DNA of 64,000 nucleotides, from the NCBI GenBank assembly GCA_023053545.1, contig JAKZAN010000001.1, forward strand, positions 1,074,565-1,138,564. Reading direction: 5' to 3'. The DNA comes from Lepidurus packardi (lineage: Eukaryota; Arthropoda; Branchiopoda; Notostraca; Triopsidae). A program made the position numbers and the translations under genes. Shown here piece by piece: positions 1-12,600 of this stretch (its first letter is position 1; each line of letters opens with the position of its first letter). The notes beneath the pieces were generated by a model, which was not told the origin of the DNA, ran no database searches, and saw nothing but the letters and a program-made list of their open reading frames with translations.

Positions 1-35
1 TCCTTTGATGTCCAATCCCCACGAAAGACACAAAC

Positions 36-73
<38 letters not shown>

Positions 74-617
74 CTGTCTCTTAACATGGGGCGACAATGA
101 CAACCATTTTAAGAAATGGGGCTGCATCCGTTATTGGATCGCTCCTATTGTTAGGGAGCTCGGGGTGTTGTGTTATTAAGCTGTTATAGATTGGAAGTGA
201 GATAAAAAAAATAACTAAACGAAACTGGATGGGAGTTTGGGAGGGACCCAAAAAAACAAAATTGGCAAAGGATTAGAAAAAAGGTCGCGAGTTTTTCTGA
301 CTTTTTCTGGGTTTGGATGTTCTTGGATATTTTATTTATTTTATTTATTTTATTGGTGCTTTTTTTATTTTATCTTTTAGTTTTCTTGAGATAACTTTGG
401 GAGAGAAAAGGTGGAACATGGTCACGCTATTATGCGTTTTGTTGGCGAAGAAAAGTATTTCGTAAAGGGACATTGAAAAGGGAGAGGTTTTGGGTCGAAA
501 TTTCGCTGTCAGTCCAAGTGAGACAGGAAAAGTATGGAAGGAGGGCAGCTTTTGGCTGGGTCTTGAAGCAAGAATATAAAATACATGTAAAAGGTAAACG
601 GTAGGTCGGATATTTAC
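1..617. other. Intron of GABA-B-R2 left of the last visible exon
   Basis: No exon could be recognised here. The sequence is AT-rich and contains a run of 34 T residues at 40-73, which could be a poly(A) tail on the minus strand or simple slippage. The donor following the exon that ends at 618 is clear (GTAAAT), so the transcript continues to the left. Confidence 0.6.
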
Positions 618-3600
618 CTTGAATTTGCTTGACAATGATTCCGCCCTTCCGCTCGTTGTCGACGAAGCTCACGGTGCCCTAGAAACGGACATTTGTTTAA
701 GAAAAAAAAATAGAATAAAGAAAAAGGCGCTGTCAGGAGAGTGGAAAAACTCGAGGAATAACTGCTATTCCCCCACGTACCCACTCCAAAAAAAAAAGGA
801 ACATGTTCTAGCATTCTATTGTTTGCCAAGGTAGTTTGCCAACGCTGGACAGCATGGACAGCAGCAGGGATATTGAATTTGGGTCTTATTTTTCTTTCAG
901 GTACTTTGGGTACGACCGTTTCAATGTTAGGGAATTTTTTCTTTTTTTTTTGAAAGCTAGAGACTTTCGTTATTCATCGCTTTCCTGTAAACTTTGGTAG
1001 AATAATTTGAGTACACGGTAAAAAAAATAATCCGAAAATGGAGCAATCAATATATGTACATGGGGGTTCCATTTTCTTGTTGTAGTTCATTTTACCGTAT
1101 TTTAGTGGGAATAGTAAAAATCGGAAGCGTGAGTACTGTTAACTCTTCCGATTCTGGTTTTATATCAAATTTATTTTTTGGGCGATTTTACCGTGTCCGT
1201 ATTGGCACACAAGGTACCCGGTACGTGGCACTTTTCTTTAAGGTACTTTGGGTACAAACGTTTCAATTTTAAGAATTTTTTCTTTTTTGCAGCTAGATTT
1301 TTCCGATTCCGATTTTTGGGCTTTCGTTATTCATCGCTTTCCTGTAAACTTCGGTAGAATAATTTGAGTACACGGTAAAAAAAATAATCGGAAAATGGAG
1401 CAATCAATATATGTACATGGGGGTTCCATTTTCTTGTTGTAGTTCATTTTACCGTATTTTATCGGGATAGTAAAAATCGGAAGCGTGAGTACTGTTAACT
1501 CTTCCGATTCTGGTTTTATATCAAATTTATTTTTTGGGCGATTTTACCGTGTCCTTATTGGCACAGAAGGTAACCGGTACGTGGCAGCTTTTGGCAGCGT
1601 ACCCGAATTAAAGACTATTATATTTCTAATATTAAAAATCTGAAGAGCGAGTCCTATTACTCCTTGAAATTCTGTTTTTATTTCAGAGGAACCATTTCAA
1701 AATTTTCAAAATTTTTCCATTTTCTTATTGGCACACAAGGTACCCGGTACGTGGCAACTTTTGGCAGCGTACCCGAATTAAAGACTATTATATTTCTAAT
1801 ATTAAAAATCTGAAGATCGAGTCCTATTAATCCTCCAAATTCTGTTTTTATTTCAAATGAACCATTTCAAAATTTTCAAAATTTTTCCATTTTCTTATTG
1901 GCACACAAGGTACCCGGTACGTGGCAGGTTTTTGCAGTGTACCCGAATTCAAGACTGTATTCTATTTCTAATATTACAAATCTGAAGAGCGAGTCCTATT
2001 AATCCTTCAAATTTTCTTTCTATTTCAAATCAATATTTCAAAATTTTCAAAATTTTTCCATTTTCTTATTGGCACACAAGGTAACCGGTACGTGGCAGCT
2101 TTTGGCAGCGTACCCGAATTAAAGACTATTATATTTCTAATATTAAAAATCTGAAGATCGAGTCCTATTACTCCTTGAAATTCTGTTTTTATTTCAGAGG
2201 AACCATTTAAAAATTTTGAAAATTTTTCCATTTCCTTATTGGCACACAAGGTACCCGGTACGTGGCAACTTTTGCCAGCGTACCCGAATTAAAGACTATT
2301 ATATTTCTAATATTAAAAATCTGAAGATCGAGTCCTATTAATCCTCCAAATTCTGTTTTTATTTCAAATGAACCATTTCAAAATTTTGAAAATTTTTCCA
2401 TTTCCTTATTGGTACACAAGGTACCCGGTACGTGGCAACTTTTGGCAGCGTACCCGAATTGAAGACTATTATATTTCTAATATTACAAATCTGAAGAGCG
2501 AGTCAAATCCTTGAAATTCTGTTTCTATTTCAAATGAACCATTTCAAAATTTTCAAAATTTTTCCATTTCCTTATTGGCAGACAAGGTACCCGGTACGTG
2601 GCCGAGATTTCTTACAGTGTTCCCGAGTTAACCACTCTTTCTAGCCTTTTTTTATAATATTTTATAACCTATTTCCATGATATCCAACTACTAGAATCAA
2701 CTGTTCTGCCCTCGAGTCAATTTGAAACTCGATGACGTCATTGAAAAGCTTTGGCTGTTTGCCAACCCTTTTGTAACCTCAAAATGGATCCAATCTGGTC
2801 GTAAACTTAGCTTCTCGGTTATTATTAGTTTCTGTTATTATTATTTTCACTATTATTCTTCCTTTCTTTCCAAGTTTGCAAAGCTAAAACATCGTTCTAA
2901 AGAAATTCTCAAGCGTTTTGCGTACCAGCAATCAACACAAAAGGCTCATTTTCTGCTCTAGGCGGGTGCGTTGAGGGAGTAGGGTGGTTCAACAGGGGGG
3001 TAGGCTAAAGTGCAAGAGATCATATGTTTACCGTAACGCCTTCAAAAGCTGTTTTGCGAAGAGCTTCTACAAAGAGTTTCTCCCAAAACACGTCCCGGTA
3101 GCGAAAGTCCGCGACGGTGACATTAGAAGGCTTCCACGTCCCCCCAAGTGTTATCGATGATGAAAGGGCTGCTGGGTTGTTGGGCGGCCGTCCATGTCGG
3201 TGTCGTAATTTACGCGAGACAGCCTCGATGGTCAAGGCAATAGCCCAGATGGCGTCGTAGGCATAACCGTGAAATTGGGAGTACTCCGACCCGCGTACCA
3301 TGTTGTATTGCGCTTCGTATTCCTCTGCTGTCTGTTAATCATCCATTTTGGAAAAACAGACCAAAAAGAGTTGTCAGGACGGGCCAAAGGTACCAAGCGC
3401 AAAGGGAGAAGTAGAGAAAATGGAGACTTACCAAGCCAGAAACGGTTTTTTGGGTACTACTGGTAAGCGGAAGCACGTGGACCAAAATGGCGCCCTGCAG
3501 CGCCGTCACGAGCTCTTGGCTGGAACAGTTGATGTGTGGGTCGGGTTCCGTCCACCAGTGCTCCTGGCGGGGACCCGCGACCAGCCATTGGTACCGGCGA

Positions 3601-6600
3601 CCGTACAAACCGCGTTTGTAGACTTCACAGAAGACTTTGCGCGCCCAAGAGGCATTAAAGTGGGCGAAAATGATGCGAACGTCTTTTTCGACGAGCTTGG
3701 AAAAGGAAGTGTTGAGCTCGTCCACGAAACCCTGGGATTCCGCGATAACGATCCCCGCGGCATCCAATTCGGCCACTAATGCATTTTGAGCCTAGGCATG
3801 CGTTGAGAAACGGGAAAATTAGAATTGGATTTGAAATTAGGCCGAAGCCTCTTTTGTTCGGAACGCGTACAGTTAGTGGTGGAAATATAGATTTACTAGG
3901 GAAATTTACTTCTATTTGCTGTGAAGCTTAACAACCGGTTGAAAGGGATTACGGGCGTTTAGATTTCGTGAAAAATTGGTTTCGTTTTTGAGCTTCTTGT
4001 AGTGAAAGATATCCCGGAATTATCAGGAGCATTTAGTTACGATTTATACGCAGTTTTGTAGATTTTAGTGCATCTAAGATGGTTTTAAAATCGGAAGATA
4101 GATGTAGTTAATTTTTTACAGAATTTTCCTATTAGTGTCTAGAAATATTCAGTAATAGCCAGAAATCAGTCATATTCAGCAATATGCAGAAATATTCAAC
4201 AATATTTATAAGGATTCAGTAATACTTGGCAATAATCAGTAATATTCATTTAAAGCTAGAAATATTCCGAAATCTTTAGTTGTATTCAGTTTACTTAGAG
4301 ATACCCGTTAAAAATTTACGAATATTCAGTAATATTCAGAAATACTCAGAAATATTCAGTTATAGCTAGAAATGTTCAGCCATATGGAAAAGAATGCAGA
4401 GCTATTTAGAAATGATCATTTCTAGCTAGAAACATTATGGAATATGTAGTTCTATGTAGAAATAGTTCAGTAATGTCTAGAAATATTCGGTAAAATTTAG
4501 AAATACTCAGAAATATTCAGTTATATCTAGAAATTTCAGCCATATGGAAAAGAATGCAGGGCTATTTAGAAATGATCAGTTCTAGCTAGAAACATTATGG
4601 AATATATAGTTATATGTAGAAATATTTTAGTAATGTCTAGAAATATTCGGTAAAATTTAGAAATACTCAGAAATATTCAGTTATATCTAGAAATTTCAGC
4701 CATATGGAAAAGAATGCAGGGCTATTTAGAAATTATCAGTTCTAGCTAGAAACATTATGGAATATATAGTTGTATGTAGAAATATTTTAGTAATGTCTAG
4801 AAATATCCAGTAATAGGCAGAAATCAGTAATATTCAGCAGTATGCGGAAACATTCAACAGTATTTATAAGGATTCAGTAATACTTGGCAATAGTCAGTAG
4901 AATTCATTTAAAGCTAGAAATATTCCGAAATCTTTAGTTGTACTCAGTTTACTTAGAGATACCCGTTAATATTTCTGAATATTCAGTAATTTTCAGAAAT
5001 ACTCAGAAATATTCAGTTATAGCTAGAAATGTTCAGCCATATGGAAAAGAATGCAGGGCTATTTAGAAATGATCAGTTCTAGCTAGAAACATTATGGAAT
5101 ATATAGTTCTATGTAGAAATATTTTAGTAATGTCTAGAAATATTCAGTAATAGGCAGAAATCAGTAATATTCAGCCGTATGCAGAAATATTCAACAATAT
5201 TTATAAGGATTCAGTAATACTTGGTAATAATCAGTAATATTCATTTAAAGCTAGAAATATTCCGAAATCTTTAGTTGTATTCAGTTTACTTAGAGATACC
5301 CGTTAAAAATGTATGAATATTCAGTAATATTCAGAAATACTCAGAAATATTCAGTTATATCTAGAAATGTTCAGCCATATGGAAAAGAATGCAGGGCTAT
5401 TTAGAAATTATCAGTTCTAGCTAGAAACATTATGGAATATATAGTTGTATGTAGAAATATTTCAGTAATATCTAGTAATATTCAGAAATACTCAGAAATG
5501 TTCAGTTATATCTAGAAATTTCAGCCATGTGGAAAAGAATGCAGGGCTGTTTAGAAATTGTCAGTTATGGCTAGAAACATTATGGAATATATAGTTCTAT
5601 GCAGAAATATTTCAGTAATATCTAGAAATATTTCAGTAATATTTAGAAATAGTCAGAAATATTCAGCCATATGGAAAATATGGAAATGTTCAGCCATATG
5701 GAAAAGAATGCAGGGCAATTTAGAAATGATCAGTTCTAGCTAGAATGTTTAGTTGTATTTAGTTATATGTAGAAATAGTTCAGTAATATTTAAAAAATTT
5801 CAAAAAAACTTTTCAATATTCAGTAATCTAGCGAGACTCGCTTGGTATACACAATTTTCGCTACATATATAAAATATGAATTAATATTTAGTAAGAATAG
5901 ATTGGAATTCAGCAACATTATGACAACTGGTTTGGTTATCTGAAAGGTTTGAGAGTATCACGCTGCCACAGCAGCAGAAAGTGATTTGGTTGAAAGTAAT
6001 AATATGTTTACCAAGGCAAATCGAGGCTCGTTTTGGTAGAGAGTTCCCACGCAAGTCCAGTTAAAGCGCTGGAGCAGATGCAGGCGGGGGGCGTTGTAGG
6101 CATTTTCGCTAGGCACAATCCTGAAGAAATTAGGGTACCCTTTCTTCGTGAACATGGGATGCGTATCCGCGTACGAGAGCTGTTGTTTGAGTGTTGTGCC
6201 GTCAGCACAAGGGGATTAAACCAAATAAGTGAGCCGAAAATGTTTACTCTGCATGAGAAGGAAAGAGGAAAGCAACATTTATACCTTACCAAAGTCATAT
6301 GCCAATGTTTGGACGTTTTAGCGATCGGATCAGTAACAGCTGTACACGATCCGCCCAAGATCATCAATTTATGGGGTGGACGATCCATCATGTCGAAAAA
6401 GGCTTTCATCCCCACCGACGCGCTACACTGTGGAAGACAAAAGTCGAAAGAAATGTTTTCTTATTCTGACCAAAAAAAAAAAATCTATATTTCTTAGCAA
6501 AATTTCTTCGAAACGCTTCACTGTGTACATTTCTTAAGACAGTAGTTAGTCCCAAAGAAATAGTCTTAACTTTCTTAAAATCCAATTTCTTTCTTCTTAA

Positions 6601-9600
6601 AATCCAAGTTCGTGAAAGCAAATTTCCTTCAAGTCTTCGTAGTTTTTTGAAGTAATAGATATTGCTTCGGTGGTCATCTAGTTTCTGCTCTATACTTTCT
6701 CATTTTCATAGAACCTTCACCGAAATTCGGCTAGTGGGGTCTTGGTTGAAGAGTATAACTTGTCAGCATCGGACAGTAGCCATATTTGTCACGTTTGTAG
6801 TGAAAGATATCCCGGAATTATCAGGAGCATTTAGTTACGATTTATACGCAGTTTTGTAGATTTTAGTGCATATGAGATGGTTTTAAAATCGGAAGCTAGA
6901 TGTCGTTAATTTTTTACAGAATTTTCCTAGTAGTGTCTAGAAATATTCAGTAATAGGCAGAAATCAGTCATATTCAGCAGTATGCAGAAATATTCAACAC
7001 TATTTATAAGGACTCGGTAATACTTGGAAATAATCAGTAATATTCATTTAAAGCTAGAAATATTCCGAAATCTTTAGTTGTATTCAGTTTAATTAGGGAT
7101 ACCCGTTAATATTTCTGAATATTCAGTAATATTCAGAAATACTCAGAAATATTCAGTTATATCTAGAAATGTTCAGCCATATGGAAAGAATGCAGGGCTA
7201 TTTGGAAATGATCAGTTCTAGCTAGAAACATTATGGAATATTTAGTTATATGTAGAAATAGTTCTGTAATATCTAGAAATATTCAGTAATATTCAGAAAT
7301 AGAAATATTCAGTTATATCTAGAAATTTCAGACATATGGAAAAGAATGCAGGGCTATTTAGAAATGATCAGTTATATAGCTAGAAACATTATGGGATATT
7401 CAGTTCTATGTAGAAATAGTTCAGTAATATCTAGAAATATTCAGTAATATTCAGAAATATTCAGTTGTATCTAGAAATGTTTAGCCATAGGGAAAAGAAT
7501 GCAGGGCTATTTAGAAATTATCAGTTCTAGCTAGAAACATTATGGAAAATTTAGTTATATGTAGAAATAGTTCAGTAATACCTAGAAATAGTTCAGTAAT
7601 ACCTAGAAATATTCAGTAATATTCAGAAATACTCAGAAATATTCAGTTATATCTAGAAATTTCAGCCATATGGAAAAGAATGCAGGGCTATTTAGAAATG
7701 ATCAGTTCTAGCTAGAAACATTATGGAATATTTAGTTCTATGTAGAAATGGTTCAGTAATATCTAGAAATATTCAGAAATACTCAGAAATATTCAGTTGT
7801 ATCTAGAAATGTTTAGCCATATGGAAAAGAATGCATGGCTATTTAGAAATTATCAGTTCTAGCTAGAAACATTATGGAAAATTTAGTTATATGTAGAAAT
7901 AGTTCAGTAATACCTAGAAATAGTTCAGTAATACCTAGAAATATTCAGTAATATTCAGAAATACTCAGAAATATTCAGTTATATCTAGAAATGTTTAGCC
8001 ATATGGAAAAGAATGCAGGGCTATTTAGAAATGATCAGTTCTAGCTAGAAACATTATGGAATATTTAGTTCTATGTAGAAATGGTTCAGTAATATCTAGA
8101 AATATTCAGTAATATTCAGAAATATTCAGTTGTATCTAGAAATGTTTAGCCATAGGGAAAAGAATGCAGGGCTATTTAGAAATTATCAGTTCTAGCTAGA
8201 AACATTATGGAAAATTTAGTTATATATAGAAAAAATTCAGTAATATCTAGAAATATTCAGTAATATCTAGAAATATTCAGCTAGTTCTTGGTTGAAGAGT
8301 ATAACTTGTCAGCATCGGACAACAGCAATATTTGTTACGTTATCACACGCTCCTTCATCCCCCAGGGTCCGTATAATGAGGATTACTACAGGTGGCCCAA
8401 GCAGTAATAAAGGTGAGAAAATAATCGATTTCCGGGACCATGCAGCCTACCCATACCCCTCGGGCTGTAGGAATTTTTTCGTGTCTGGATTATCCTATCC
8501 ACTCTCCCTCCTTCTAATTGGGTCAAGGATAGGGGGGTTTAGTAGTAACTGGTATTGCTTTCACGGCTGTCTCTTCCGGTACTAGAGTGGGGGCAGGGTG
8601 GCTTGCCAGTATTCTATAGCTGGGCCTGGTTTGGTAGAAGGAAACACCCGGTCTGGGTCGGGAGTTTGGGGAGAGTTTAACGGATGGCCCAAGTCGAGAT
8701 ATTGATTCTGTGTGCTCTGTGTATACCGGGAAGGGAATCGTTGAAGCTTGCAGTTATAATCGGCTGGTCCCTGAATTTCCGGATAGCGACTTGCTGCCTT
8801 TGATTTCCCCCGACAGGCGTTTGCATGGAAACAATGTTCGCACAAGGGCACAACAAGCTGTGATGAAGCTTCTCTGTGTTTCGGGGGGTTTGACAGCGTT
8901 ATAGGGGAGAAAAGAACTAGAAATACGAGCGCCAGTACTTAACTGCCAGAGGTTGAGAACAGAAAGAGGCACAGCTGGGACACTTTGGCAGCTGCAAGCA
9001 AACTTTCTTCTATGCTAAACAAAAAAAATGACTTCCCACCGCGCTCTTGTCGGACGCGTTCCAGAAGTGTCAGAAATATTCAGAAATATGAGAAGAAATA
9101 CTAAGTTATGGCGTGTCTACCTCCCGATACTCTCTCCCTGAGCTTTTTTGTTGTCTATCGCAGTTCCCACACAAACCATTTGGCTTTAGTTCCCACTTTC
9201 ATGGTGCGAAGAAATGTATTTCTTCCACAGATTACTGTCTACCGCAGCACAAGCAATCTCTTAATTAACAAGCTGATATTGTATTTACTTTCCATTTTGG
9301 CAGCACTTTAGTTCCCACACACGGGACAGAATAGAAATAAAACCTTTCCCTCCATCAAGAATTACTGTATTTCTGCAAGGTGCTTGTTATGATGGGGGAA
9401 AGGGGGAGTTTGGTCCTGATGGGGCGTGTTTGACAGTGACAGTCTGACAGCAGGATGAGCTTTTGGCAACAGGGCAACTTGGGCTTATCGTAGGAACGGA
9501 CGTTAATTGACATTGTGCTCGCTAACTCTGACTTACGCCAGAAATGGGAAAAAGAAGGTCAATGTGGGAGGAGTCAGAACAACCCGCCAACCCTGATTGA

Positions 9601-12600
9601 ACGTCCGCCGAAACAGTCGCTTTGCGTGACAGAACATATGGTGTCATGAGTTCCAAGATTTCGTCACATTTTAATTACTTTTTTTTGGGCAGAAATGTCA
9701 GGCAGAAATTCAGAAGTAAGCTTTCCGATGGCAGAAATAAATTCTTCCATACTCGGAACGTCAGCGAGTTATAACTGCCAAACTCGCCTTCGAATTTTCG
9801 TTCGATTCTTTCGATTCATTCGACAGATTTCTTACCAGTGATTGGATGGGAGTGGCTTCCCATGTCACGGAGTACCTACTGGTGAATTTCTAATCTGATT
9901 TCTGCGCTGGTTATGATCGCAGACATAAAGTTAAAAGTGCAAGTAAAGTTTGAGTGTTTTCGAGGGGAATTTGATGTGACATTAAGATTGACGTCAGAGA
10001 GTGCGGGAGGAAGGGAAGGAAGGGGAGGAAGGGGCTTAGTGCTAGGTTTTACCAGTAAGAAGAAAGTTGCCGGTATTTCTTCCGTTCTCTGGTTTATTGA
10101 GTTCTTTTTTTTCGGAACTCGTAGAGGCTCTATTCGGGTGATTCGGTGGCCTAACCAAAAATGAGAGTTTTCTGTTCTGATAACAAAGTACCGCAGAGAA
10201 GCTCAGGAGCGAAAGAAATTCCGGTGCCGGTAGTTCTTTTTAGCTTATCGATAGCTCGACTGGACAGGTTCGTTTCGAGAAGCTGGAATGAAAGCAAGCC
10301 CGCACGGGAGGAAAAGAGCAGGTCGCAGAAATAACATCGGGTATGGCATTTGGGTTGTTGATCTCCAACCGCTCGCAGCAGAAGTCGCAGTTATAGGGGG
10401 GTACCAGCTGAAGGCATCAACCACCAGCCAAAGAGCCAACGCTCCCAAAAACGTTTTTCCATCTCCGCAAAAAAGCTCTCTAGTGTCCCATCCAAACCTT
10501 CTGCGGCTGTTTTTTGGGGTCCCGAGAATATTGTATTTCTACTTTGGGTATAGCTGAACTATTTTTCTTTTGCTTCTCGATCTGCAGCCGCAGCAATAGC
10601 CTTCGCCCACAACGGAAGCTCTAAGCAGTTGTATCTAGGCTTAGGATTTGAAAAAAAGGGACAGTGGGCCTTTTTTTCTGACGGGTAAGGGAAAAGGACT
10701 GTCATAGATCCCAGGAGTTTGGACAACACGCGAAGAAATACAGAAATGAAAGATGTTGAACAGCTAGATTAAGGCTCCTGTATACCGTAGCTCGGTATAG
10801 GCGATTAGCATGGGGCATTTCGGAACAACTTTTCGTTAAAACCAACATTTTTAATGAACATATGTATATTTTTGGCAGCAGCTTGAATATACTAACAGCT
10901 AGCATAACCAATCCCCCTTTTCTTCCCAATAGATATTATAGTTCTATATTTCTCGTGGATGTTTCTTCCAATAACAAAACCAATCCACCTCTTTTTCCAA
11001 AAGAATATTTCCTGGCGCAAGACTTTCGCAGAATCATAACAAACATCAGTGCCATCTGTGACTGTTTCGCATCACTAAGCTGAGGTATATGGGAACATAG
11101 ATGTTTCTTCCAATAGATATTATAGTTCTATATTTCTCATCGATGTTTTTTCCAATAGCAAAACCAATCCACCTCTTTTTCTAAAGGAATATTTCCTGGC
11201 GCAAGACTTTCGCAGAATCATAACAAACATCAGCGCCATCTGTGACTGCTTCGCATCACTAAGCTGAGGCATATGGGAGCGTAGATGTTTCTTCCAATAG
11301 ACATTATAGTTCTATACTTCTCATAGATGTTTCTTCCAATAGCAAAACCAATCCACCTCTTTTTCTAAAGGAATATTTACTGGCGCAAGACTTTCGCAGA
11401 ATCATAACAAACATCAGCGCCATCTGTGACTGTTTCGCATCACTAAGCTGATGCATATGGGAGCGTAGATGTTTCTCCCAACAGATATTATAGTTCTATA
11501 CTTCTCATGGATGTCTCTTTCAATAGCAAAACCAATCCACCTCTTTTTCCAAAGGAATATTTACTGGCGCAAGAATTTCGCAGAATCATAACAAACATCA
11601 GTGCCATCTGTGACTGTTTCGCATCACTAAGCTGAGGTATATGGGAACATAGATGTTTCTTCCAATAGATATTATAGTTCTCTATTTCTCATAGATGTTC
11701 CTTCTTATAGCAAAACCAATCCACCTTTTTTTCAAAGGAATATTTAGTGGTGCGAGAATTTTTTCAAAATCATAACAAACATCAGCGCCATCTGTGACTG
11801 TTCCGCATCACTAAGCTGAAGTATATGAGAGCATAGATGTTTCTTCCAATAGATATTATAGTTCTCTATTTCTCATAGATGTTTCTTCCAATAGCAAAAC
11901 CAATCCACCTCTTTTCCCAGGAATATTTCCTGGCGCAAGACTTTCGCAGAATCATAACAAACATCAATGCCATCTGTGACTGTTTCGCATCACTAAGCTG
12001 AGGTATATGGGAGCCTTAAGCAGACCGGAGAGTGGTGCACCAGCTGCGACGCCATGTTTGTATCATAAGTGCGGGAAGCAAAAAGCTAGCTTGGCTGGGA
12101 TATTGTAGAGATTGAGACAGAAAACGCTCAAGCATTTTAAGATGGCAAAGATTTTGTCATTGTTTCTAAAGCGTCCTTTAGAAGAGAATCGTTGCATAGC
12201 AGGCAATCCCCAAGGGACTGTCTATCTATTTATTTTTATTTTATTTTTTTTCCCTTGGATTCGTTCAACAGCATTCCGAATTCTCGTGTGCTCCCAGAGA
12301 CGTGGGGAGGCAGCAGGTATATATTTCTTGCCGAGGTTTTTCCCCTCTCTCGTTTACTCGTTTTTCGATCCACCGGAGCAGCCGATCTATAATGCTGCAA
12401 ATGCCCTTAGTGGCCTACACGTACACACAGAAACCACCCGACATAGTTAAATGACTACTATCTCAGAACCTTTCTTTCGATTCTTTTCCAATCCGGCAGA
12501 AACAAAGGATCCCGATCCTCTTGACCGTTTATTTGACCCCCAGACCATCATGGCAAGGTATGTTTGCGTTCCGGCTATTAGGGAGTGAAAGGAAAATGGA

